Shown in pieces: positions 42,623 through 52,900 of a stretch of DNA of 64,000 nucleotides. This stretch comes from Strongylocentrotus purpuratus (Eukaryota; Echinodermata; Echinoidea; Camarodonta; Strongylocentrotidae). The DNA is taken from NCBI RefSeq assembly GCF_000002235.5, contig NW_022145606.1, positions 20,573,480 to 20,637,479 on the forward strand, given 5' to 3'. Both the position numbers and the translations under genes were made by a program. The notes under the pieces are model-generated. The model was given only the letters and a program-made list of their open reading frames with translations. It did not search any database and was not told the DNA's origin. Position 1 is the first letter of the stretch. Each line of letters opens with the position of its first letter.

Positions 42623-45600
42623 ATGGAAATCTTAAAGACTGATAAGAACGATGCTTGGGATGCAATGTATAATACACTACTGGATGAAATATCTCCGAGT
42701 GATGCCAGTGCTTTCAAACTAGAGCTACCATTCAACCCTGATATAGACCAAATAGATGAGGAAGGATACACACCGCTCTACAAGGTAGCTCTAAGAGGTC
42801 ATCTCAACGCTGTTGACGACCTCATTTCACAGGGAGCAAACCCAAATAAACCAAGTAAGGGTGGACTGCGTCCTCTTCATGCAGCATCACAAGAAGGACA
42901 TGCACATATCGTTGAGTTCTTCATCCTTCTTGGAGCGGACGTGAATGTCGAATGTGACTTGGGTCAGACTCCTCTTCATTCAGCAGCATCATATGGCCAT
43001 ACTTGTATTCTACATAGTCTCATTGCAGAAGGAACTGAAGTGAACAATGAAGATAACACAGGACAAACGCCATGTAATGCTGCCGTTCAAGAGGGCCATC
43101 TTGAAGCTGCAAATTATCTCATCGCAGAAGGAGCGAGGCAGAACAAGTATGATGAAACTACCCCACTCTATGCCGCTGCAAAATTAGGCTACCTAGAAGT
43201 TGTCAAAGTCTTCGTATCTAATGGAGCTGATGTGAACAAGCAAGATGACGAAGGGAGGATTCCTCTCCACGGTGGAGCTATTAACGGTAATGTTGAATTG
43301 ATGGAATATCTCATTCAACAGGGATCAGATGTAAACAAGATGGATGCTATGGGTAGGACGCCATTTAATGCTGCCGTTCAAGAGGGTAATCTAGAAGCTG
43401 TCAAATATCTCATCGCAAAAGGAGCAAAGCAGAACAGATATAACGGAATGATTCCACTCTATGCCGCTGCAAAATATGGGAACCTAGAAGTCGTCAAAGT
43501 CATTATATCTAATGGAGCTGACGTTAACGAACAAGATGACGAAGGGAGGATTCCTCTCCACGGGGTAGCTATTACCGGTAACGTTGAAATCATGGAATAT
43601 CTCATTCAACAGGGTTCAGATGTGAACAAGGTCGATGCTATGGGTAAGACACCAATCAATTTTGCCGTTCAACCTGGCCACGCAGAAGCTGTCCAATATC
43701 TAATGACAAAAGGAGCAAAGCCGAACAGATATGCTGGTATGACCCCATTCTTTGCCGCAGCACGATTTGACCTCCTTGAAGTCGTCAAGGTCATTATAAC
43801 TAATGGAGCTGATGTGAACGAGCAAGATGACGAAGGCATGATCCCTCTCCACATTGCAGCTATAAACAGTAATGTTGAATTGATGGAATATCTCATTCAA
43901 CAGGGATCAGATGTAAACAAGATGGATGCTATGGGTAGGACGCCATTTAATGCTGCCGTTCAAGAGGGTAGTCTAGAAGCTGTCAAATATCTCATCGCAA
44001 AAGGAGCAAAACAGAACAGATATAACGGAATGATTCCACTCTATGCCGCTGCAAAATATGGAAACCTAGAAATCGTCAAAGTCATTTTATCTGATGGAGC
44101 TGACGTGAACGAGCAAGATGACGAAGGGAGGATTCCTCTCCACGGGGTAGCTATTTCCGGTAACGTTGAACTCATGGAATATCTCATTCAACAGGGATCA
44201 GACGTAAACAAGATGGATGCTGATGGTTGGACACCATTCAATGCTGCCGTTCAACAGGGCCATCTAGAAGCTGTCAAATATCTCATCGCAAAAGGAGCGA
44301 AGCAGAATAGGTGTAGCGGAATGACCCCACTATATGCCGCAGCACAACGTAGCCACTTAAAAGTCGTCGAACTCTTGATATCCAATGGTGCTGATGTGAA
44401 CGAAGAAGATGATAGCGGGATGATTCCTCTTCACGGTGTTGCTTTTAACGGTAACGTTGAGATCATGGAATATCTCATTCAACAGGGATCAGATGTAAAC
44501 AAGATGAATGCTAATGGTTGGACACCATTCAATGCTGCAGTTCAAAAGGGCCATTCAGAAGCTGTTATTTATCTCATGAGTAAGAGAGTAAAGCAGAACA
44601 GATTTGATGGAATGTTTCCACTCTATGCCGCAGCACAATGTGGTCACTTAGAACTTGTCAAAGTCTTCATATCTAATGGAGCTGATGTGAACGAGCAAGA
44701 TGAAGAAGGGATGATTCCTCTCCACGGTGGAGCTAGTAACGGTAACCTTGAAGTCCTGGAATATCTCATTCAACAAGGATCAGATGTAAACAAGATGGAT
44801 AGTAAGGGTTGGACACCACTAAATGCTGCAGTTCAATACGGCCATTCAGAAGCCCTGAACTACCTCATGACTAAGGGAGCAAAGCTGAACAGATATAACG
44901 GAAATATTCCACTGTATGCCGCGGCAAAATTAGGCCATTTAGAAATCGTCAAAGTCTTCATATCTAATGGAGCTAACGTAAACGAGCAAGATGACGAAGG
45001 GAGGATTCCTCTCCACGGTGGAGCTATTAACGGTAACGTTGAAATCATGGAATTTCTCATTCAACATGGATCAGATGTAAACAAGAAAGATGCTATGGGT
45101 ATGACATCCATTAATGCTGCCTTTAAAAATGGTCATCTAGAAGCTGTTGAATATCTCTTGACTAAAGGAGCGAAGCAGAACAGATATGCCGGTATGACCC
45201 CACTCTCTGCTGCAGCACAATGTGGTCATTTAGACATCGTCAAATTCTTCACATCTAATGGAGCTGAGGTGAACGAAGCAGATGACAAAGGGATGATACC
45301 TCTCCATGGTACTGCTTCTGGAGGCCAAATAGAAGTCATTGCATATCTATCATTGCTTCAGCCAGCAGCGCACATAGCTCATGCAGATACAATGGAAGGA
45401 ATATCATCACGTAGTGTAGACCTAGGTGAGGAAGAAACAGGAGATCCTGGAGCTGGAGGCCAGTCAGGTGTAGGAAAATTAGCATCCAAGGGAGACAATG
45501 TAGAGGGCAGGAATGACTGCAATCAAGCTGATAACGCGAAAAGAGGAGCCGATGAACTCTCTATGAAGAATGTACCCATTAGGCCACAGGGCGATGACAA

Positions 45601-45889
45601 ATGTTGCAATGGAAAACACAATCCTTTCGTTTATGCTAAGCTGAAATATCCTGGCAAAGGTGAACAGGATCCAATGCCGGATCATATTGAGGCAATCACG
45701 TGCACCGGAACAGGGAAAAGAGACACAGTAACACATGGCACAGGCTGTTCATCCCCGCAAGGACCTCAGACGTGGCAATACACCGGATTCGATCCACCCT
45801 ATCCACAAACCACAGAAAATGACGGCCACCCGTACAAAGAACCGGAATCGAGATGCCACCCACTAATCGACGAAAACAGGCAAACGAGA
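42623..45889 (+). CDS. Exon with 27 ankyrin repeats in a 3-repeat super-unit
   Basis: The frame is open from 42503 to the stop at 45902. The first ATG in it is 42623; no good acceptor is visible just upstream, so the start lies in this exon or is reached from an undetected exon. Repeats 4 to 27 follow an A-B-C order: A ends GSDVNKM, B ends GAKQNR, C ends GADVNEQ. One A-B-C set is 97 residues (291 bp). The stretch 43340-43590 and the stretch about 582 bp later (43922-44170) are nearly identical in DNA, a sign of recent duplication or gene conversion. If the GTGAGT donor is not used the exon ends four codons later at a stop. Confidence 0.9.
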
Positions 45890-48454
45890 GTGAGTGGTTA
45901 TTAAAAGTATATTTTTTCTTTCAACAAAGCATATATTTGTTAGAAAATTTGGATAGAAAAGGTACTAGCAAATACAGATATTTTTAAAAGCAACCATTCA
46001 GCCAATGCTAACGTTATCATAGAGATGAAGAAGAAAATAATTCTTAGAAAGCAAAATGAATAACGTTTCGTACAAAGCCTTATGGTAAAGATTGCATAAT
46101 ATACTTTGCTTCAAACACACCTTTGCATGAGAAAAGGACTCAAATTTTAAAAATAGAGAATGAAAATTACATGCAATGCGAGTTTCTCACAGTTATCATT
46201 TATTTTTGTTGTGAGAAACAATAACGTGTTCATTCTATGCATGTATTTTAAAGTTTGTCGTACTCGTTGTTTTGTCTAATTTCTCCAAGAGCTTCCGTGA
46301 TAACTAAAACTAAATATCGGCATTTCGTCTTCTTAATTTATATTCTTTTACATCACTATAATATGATATTTTCTATGATGTAATTGATTTTCCCCGTCAG
46401 GAATCTCCTTTACCGATGAATGTTGGAAGTGATCTACCCATCAACGAAACATCAGTGAAGTTTGAGAGGTACAAGTTACTTTCCGTTTCTTTTATATGAG
46501 CAGACATTATTATTCGTAGAACGAGATGTATTTACTGCATATATTCTGCTCCACAATTAATAGAGAACATTGAACTAAGACCTGATGCGGTACACCGGGT
46601 ACTGTTGGGGTCGATATTTTAAATCTAGGTATTTTTTATTGGCCATATGTGGCCTTTCTGCAATGTACATAAACTTCTTTTTGTAAACATTCATACATTC
46701 ATTCGTATGTTGCAAAGATATTCTTTTCTTTTTTATTTTTTAATGGGCAAGTAATATCATAATCCGAGTAAACGCTAATAGGGAGCCAATTTGATTGACG
46801 GTTTTTGTTCTCCCCTGACATCAGCTAACTCTAATTTCTACAATTAAAATCGACAGCTTCCCTACACACCCAACAGCTATCTTACCCCAAAAGTTGCATG
46901 ACGGAAAGGCTGTCTCTACCAAAGGAACCTCTTTAAACCCAGTTTGGAAAATCCGGGTAAGATAGAAGTATTGCTTCCATTTATTATTTCTAAATAATTT
47001 ACTGTTGAAGTTATAAAATAGAATAACGAGCTTATTATCAAATCGATTATAGTTCTGCATCTGTGCAAACGAAAATTATATGAGGCTTTTTTTTTAAGGA
47101 CACTACCATAATTGTTAAATTATATTTTTGAGGCAAGAGTCGTTCATTACACTTGTCAGTAGTATTAAGGATGAGTGAAGAGACACGATTTGTAGATTTG
47201 TAGAGGAAGGCTTTCTGATTAAATATACTTTTACTCTTTTCATTCATTACCATCAATTCAGGTTTCTACTGCCTCGTTATATTTGACAATCGTTTTCGGA
47301 GCGATTATAAATTAATAGCATTCAATCATTCCCATATATTGAGAAATATAAACTGTTTCCTTGTGGAACATTGGACGACAGCATTTAATGGTGCCCTCCA
47401 CTCATCATTGCTCACATCAGATCGTTGCTGAATGAGTTATTTTATGGCTTCGTCGAATTTCAACGACGTTCTTTTTTTAATTCATACCCTTTTGATTTAG
47501 ACCAAACGTCGAACATCGGTTGACCTGTATCCTTCGATCCTTACCCTCGTACAAGTAGTCCTGCAGATGATAATCGCTTTGGCCATAATTCTTGCTGGAA
47601 GTCCGGTTTTCGTAGCAGGCAGAGATAGCACAGAACGGGTAACGCTACAAGCAGGAAAACCTGGTGTGGTCCCATTCAATCTCCCATGGCCACCTAATAG
47701 TACATCCAACGATGTTCCATATTATACACTTCGATTCGAATCGCAGCGACGTCCATTTTACATTAATGCAGAAGCTGATATCGAGGGCTTTAAGAACCCA
47801 TCCCAGTTACCAAGATTTACAACATCAGTCACAGATTTAGACAATTCTTACTGCGTGAATCTGATTATAAATAACGTTGATACTGTAGACGAGGATCGGT
47901 ACGTATTAACGGCATTCTGGTATAGCTTTCAGCCCTTTTTACGTGAAGTTATTACAAAGGATATTGATGTACAAATCCCACCCGGACCTGCAAAATGCTT
48001 CATAACTTTAAGTAAAAACATCAATTATCCGTACGAAGTGCATTGTCGAGCTACTTGTGGTAGTGTAAAAACCACACTATCATGTTACCAGAATGATGAG
48101 AAGCTTGAAGTCAAGGGTGATATTACAGATAATAGGTTAATTGCCCGAGGTACATTCTTGCTGCCCCGTATCACTTATCTCTCTTGTTGCTCACATGATG
48201 TAACCTCGTATGTGAATGAAACAATGTGCAATGATTCCAAATGGCCACCTGACAAAGAAACTACAAAACAAACTGTACATACACCGGCTGCTAATAACAT
48301 CAGTAGGCCTGTAAATGGACACCATGAAACCACTCCTACAACCCGAATAGAATCCCATACAGAATCAGGCACTTGTAGGCATTTCATGTCTCCTTCTCTG
48401 TGGCACTTCACGTATCCCTTCATATACCTCCTCGCCTTTGTTACAATGTATTAG
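42623..48454 (+). CDS. Predicted ankyrin-repeat / membrane-anchor / Ig-like fusion protein, four exons
   Basis: Four exons join with consistent phases: 42623-45889 (donor GTGAGT), 46401-46468 (acceptor CCCCGTCAG, donor GTACAAG), 46857-46956 (acceptor ATCGACAG, donor GTAAGATAG) and 47501-48454 (acceptor TTGATTTAG). The product has about 1462 residues. Residues about 45-920 are 27 ankyrin repeats. Residues about 920-1145 are a polar linker. KRR at about 1147-1149 precedes a hydrophobic stretch (LTLVQVVLQMIIALAIILAG), so the positive-inside rule predicts a type II anchor with ankyrins in the cytoplasm. The outside part has several N-glycosylation sites (NSTS, NETM, NDSK, NISR), an Ig-like phrase (LIINNVDTVDEDRYVLTAFW) and a cysteine-rich second domain, and it ends in a hydrophobic tail (FTYPFIYLLAFVTMY). 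I know no standard family with this order. Alternatively exon 4 is a separate gene starting at 47567 with a signal peptide. The ankyrin exon is certain; the fusion is likely. Confidence 0.65.
46401..46468 (+). CDS. Small linking exon 2 of the ankyrin/Ig gene
   Basis: The 68-nt exon encodes ESPLPMNVGSDLPINETSVK then FE. It enters in phase 0 and leaves in phase 2, which fits both neighbours. Its acceptor has a TTTTCCCC tract. Confidence 0.65.
46857..46956 (+). CDS. Small linking exon 3 of the ankyrin/Ig gene
   Basis: The 100-nt exon completes the split codon and encodes SFPTHPTAILPQKLHDGKAV then TSLNPVWKIR. It ends in phase 0 at GTAAGATAG, a strong donor. Confidence 0.65.
47501..48454 (+). CDS. 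Membrane anchor and Ig-like ectodomain exon
   Basis: The exon opens TKRRTSVDLYPSILTLVQVV, and the frame is uninterrupted to the TAG at 48452. An internal ATG at 47567 starts MIIALAIILAGSPVFVAG, which could serve as a cleavable signal peptide from an alternative promoter. Cysteines cluster in YCVNL, KCFITL, HCRATCG, LSCYQ, LSCCS and TMCND. The last 20 residues are hydrophobic, fitting a GPI signal or second membrane span. Confidence 0.8.
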   Translation, partial: TKRRTSVDLYPSILTLVQVVLQMIIALAIILAGSPVFVAGRDSTERVTLQAGKPGVVPFNLPWPPNSTSNDVPYYTLRFESQRRPFYINAEADIEGFKNPSQLPRFTTSVTDLDNSYCVNLIINNVDTVDEDRYVLTAFWYSFQPFLREVITKDIDVQIPPGPAKCFITLSKNINYPYEVHCRATCGSVKTTLSCYQNDEKLEVKGDITDNRLIARGTFLLPRITYLSCCSHDVTSYVNETMCNDSKWPPDKETTKQTVHTPAANNISRPVNGHHETTPTTRIESHTESGTCRHFMSPSLWHFTYPFIYLLAFVTMY

Positions 48455-49477
48455 CATAAAATATCCACACGTGATATCAATTCTTGTTTAAAGAATATTA
48501 TAATACTAACAAATAATGGCAGAAATATATTTCCATTCAAGTACAAATTCCGTTAATATATCTGGTATATACTGTATTAAACACCTACTGAAACAGATTC
48601 ACATTGGTTGCTAAAGTTTTATACAGTAGGCTTGCAATTGCACATTGTGAGAGAGGGGGTGATTGGGGAGACCTGGAAAGGACTCACGGTAATGAAAAGA
48701 ATTGTTGGTAGTCTTGAAAGGGACTGGGGGTTTTCTTCCCAAACTTATAGTTCCAGGGAGAACTATAGCGCCTGTTGGAGAGGATGGGTAGTAGGAGTGG
48801 CTCGACGAACAGGTTGACTATCCGTCGTCAGGAAATTTCAATTTAAAATGTGTATGTCAGCCGCAGTTTGAATGTAAAGCTGTGGTCACAAATCTACACA
48901 AGGCTACTTTAGGTGATGTGACCATAGCTTTACGGCTTTATAATAAAACTAATGTTGGACTTGCCATGTATGTTTTGCTTGTTATCATACGAAACAAATT
49001 ACTAAACAGATATAGCTCACCTCAATTGCTCCAAAGCATTTACCTCTCACAAATTGGAAGGCTAATTCCTGCGTAACCTAATTTTCATACCCTTTACAAA
49101 AGTGAGCAGTGCTCACCAAAGCATGAGTTATTTTCGGACTTTTTGGTGTCACATGAAAGTTGAGTTTAAGAGCTTTCCATACATATAAAACAATTCCCCC
49201 AGAATCATATATATTTTTATTCGGCAGCCATTTCAAAAGTGTATAGTTTTTTGGGGGACGCACGGTATACCGAATTTACTCACAAATCTACAAAGAATTC
49301 TTACCTTATCCTTTTCTTGAGTAAAGACTTCGTCGGAAAGTTGTCTGAATGTTACGATCATTCGGGAATCGCAAAGGAACACACTGCACTTTTTGGGCAT
49401 GGCTAAAATCAAGACTCCAATTTCAATCAATCAGATGACTACATAATATATTTGACACACTCAAGAGAGGTATATAT
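48455..49477. other. 3' flank of the ankyrin/Ig gene
   Basis: AATAAA at 48942-48947 is a possible polyadenylation signal. A tiny inverted-repeat element with GTAAAGCTGTGGTCACA ends sits at 48873-48935. 49080-49267 ends GGGACGCACGGTA, like half of a mariner-type palindromic MITE. Confidence 0.4.
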
Positions 49478-49520
49478 TTGGTATTTGTAATGAAGTCTGT
49501 TTAATAGCGTCTCTGTAGAG

Positions 49521-49951
49521 TTTTATTGACCTCCCTTTGCACGATGAGGGACTTTTTTTAAAAAGACAAAGATAATCAATTACGTATCGTTAACCACACG
49601 ATATGACATTTGGAATTATTGTTAATAGTAATATATGGTTATCGATAATAAAGTATAATTTTCGTTAAGATACTGTTCATGATTTATTTACATGATAGCG
49701 CTTTGTTATCGTTGGCTATATTCTGCATACTTTGCTACATATCTTCTGTATTTGTATGCATATAGTACAGTGTAAATTGTATAGTATGCATATTTTACAG
49801 TTACCAATGAAAATCATTGTGAATTTATTTGCAAAGATTGTCCTGTATAACAATAATTCCAAATGTCATATCGTGTGGTTAACGATACGTAATTGATTAT
49901 CTTTGTCTTTTTAAAAAAAGTCCCTCATCGTGCAAAGGGAGGTCAATAAAA
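49521..49951. repeat. Perfect 104-bp inverted repeat at the LINE 5' junction
   Basis: 49521-49624 and 49848-49951 are identical in inverted orientation at all 104 positions compared by eye. The left arm belongs to the tandem unit (also present, diverged, in U2 near 55043-55148). The right arm lies between the unit and the LINE 5' end. Confidence 0.9.
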
Positions 49952-52900
49952 GGGAGGTAGTAGGTGTGTGCATATGGGGATGTGTTGTTGTGTTGGCAGC
50001 TGCCAAAAAATCCACTTAATCTACCAACAAAATACCACTTTTTGTATTCATGGATGCCAGCTATAGGTGTACTTACATCTAACAGCTCCCTGGATGTGAT
50101 ATTCTTGGATTTTGTGTGGAAATAAACCTGAATTTGGGGAAATTGATCTTCATTGTTCATCTGGAGCTTTGTGTATATTCTCAGGGCAGTCCCACTCATA
50201 GCACTTCATGGTGGATCTCCATGAATTTTGTTTTAACTTGCACCAGGGTCTACTTTGGATTTCCTTCAAAGTTCAAGATTTCTCTAGTCATCATTCATGC
50301 AAGGATCTATTTACTTCTAATCAATGCATGACACGATACTTGACTGCTTAGCCTCTGATGTGGAATTTTAACTGCTTTTTTTAAGCTTGTGTGCATTTTC
50401 TCTGATAGCTGTAGTAGTCTACATGTGTACTGACCCTACTGATCTGTTCCTGCCAGCAAGTAATGTATGTATTATTAGTAGTAGTTCTTCATAATTAGAT
50501 ATTGTGTAATGGGTAGAAAGCCTAAATATCCTTGTGGAGTATGCTCCAGGGCAGTTACTACAAGGACTACAGGAGTGCAGTGTGAAGGAACCTGTCTGAA
50601 ATGGTTTCACGCCGAATGCATTGGCTTAACATCTACCGAGTATGTAGCATTTGATTCTAGCTCTATCGTATGGATCTGCAACCACTGTGGGGCTCAAAAT
50701 TTGGCTCATTCCTGTCTCTCAAGCTTGCAACTCAGTCCAGACACCAACAGGTTTGGAGTGCTTGATCCTGATGGCCAAAATGTCATCAGCGAGGAAAACT
50801 CAAATTCATGTAGGCCTACATGTGACTCATCAAACCCATCATCTCCTGGTTCACCCGCCTACTCATCGTCGCCCCAAAACATCAAGCAAAGGCGGTCTAA
50901 GCACAAACCTCGACCTAGAGTGCTAAGATTTCTCAATGTGAACTGCCAGAGTATACGTGCTAAGATGCAACCATTTTCCATCTTGGTTCATCAACACAAC
51001 CCTGACATAGTCATTGGTACAGAGTCCTGGTTGTCTGATGGCATCAACAGCAATGAAGTATTCCTTGATGAGCAATACAGCATCCTACGTAGGGACCGTT
51101 CAAATGACCCACATGGAGGGGTGTTTATTGCCACCAAGACTGATTTGATCGTTACAAGAGAGGAAGAACTGGAGACTGACTGTGAGATACTGTGGTGTCG
51201 TATTGAAATGGCAAGGAGCAAAACACTTCATGTTGCAGCTTACTATCGACCAAAAGAAGATGATGAAGTCAGCCTCGCTGAGCTGCAACGGTCTCTTTCC
51301 AGGTTAGATAGAAGACACCTGGTTGTACTCGCAGGAGATTTCAACCTACCTGGATGGAAGTGGGATGGCCCTTATGTTGGTCCCTGTGCTTACCCTGCCC
51401 TTCATCATCAGTTTGGGGAAATTATAAACGATCACGGTCTTACCCAACTTGTCAAAGAGCCTACTCGACAAGCGAACACTCTTGACTTGATACTTATCAG
51501 CAATCCAACCTTGGTCAACTCTGTGAAGGTAGTGCCTGGTATCTCGGACCACAACTGTCCAGTTGCTGATATAGACATGTCACCCCCACGAAGATACCAG
51601 CCAAAGAGGAAAGTTCCTATGTACAAGAAAGCAGACTGGGAGGGCTTCGCAGAACTCATGCAACATGTGGCAGACTACATATGTAGCAAGTCATCCAGTG
51701 CATCAGTCCATGACCTGTGGCAACTCTTCAAGAGTGGAATTGAAGGGGGTATTCAATCATTCGTCCCCCACAAGATGCTCAAACAGAAACAAGACTTGCC
51801 GTGGATTACTAGCGGTATCCGTAAACTCATCTATAAGAGAGATAGGTTACACAAGCAAGTGACCAGGCTCAGGAAACAGAACATGCTGGTCCCTTTCCCG
51901 CTTGAGACAGAATTGCAGCATTTGAAACGCCTCATCCAAGCAGAATCAAGAAAGGCATATTGGAGCCATCTTGAGTCAATCTTCACTGCTGATGGACCCA
52001 ATGAGTACGAGGGAATGAAGAGGTTCTGGAAGTTTGTGAAGAACAATCGTACTGACCGCTGTGGGATACATACTCTGAAAACTGATGAGCATACTATCAC
52101 TAGCCCCCAGGACAAGGCTGAAGCACTGAACAAACAATTCAAGATGGCTTTCACCAATGAAACTGATGTTCCCGCTGATCTCCTTCCTGAAACATCTCCG
52201 TATGACTCCATGCCAGACATCCACATCTCAACCGAAGGCATTGTTAAGATGTTAAAGAAGTTGAAAGTCCGGAAAGCCCCGGGACCAGATGGAATACCAG
52301 CATTGGTACTCCGCAAGCTTTCAAGAGTGGTAGCTCCATCTCTGCGTGCCATCTTTGATGTCTCATACAGGACCAGTGAAGTTCCAGATGATTGGCGCCT
52401 TGCGAACGTGGTCCCCATCTACAAGAAGGGAGATAAAACAGATCCTGAGAATTACCGCCCAATCTCTCTCACAAGTATCATCTGCAAAATGATGGAGCAC
52501 ATATTTGCAAGTAACATCATGGGTCATGCGCGCAGAAACAGTATTCTCTGCCCACTTCAACATGGTTTCCAAGCTAAGAAGTCGTGTGAACTCCAACTGA
52601 CTGGCTTTGTCACCGACCTCTTGAACAACATGGAGGACAACAATCAGACGGACATAGTAATCACAGACTTCAGTAAAGCCTTCGACAAGGTTGGTCACCA
52701 GAGGCTTCTGAAGAAGATGGAATACTATGGTGTGAGAGGCCACAACATTGACTGGATATCCAGTTTTCTCTCCAACCGTAAGCAGCAAGTTGTTCTAGAT
52801 GGTCATACGTCATCAACGGTAGAGGTCCAGTCAGGTGTGCCTCAAGGGTCAGTACTCGGACCCTGCCTCTTCCTTTTCTACATAAATGACCTGCCAAACC

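Noticed and set aside
51831-52788. Minus-strand frames of up to 195 codons
   Set aside because: Shadows of the LINE ORF on the other strand.
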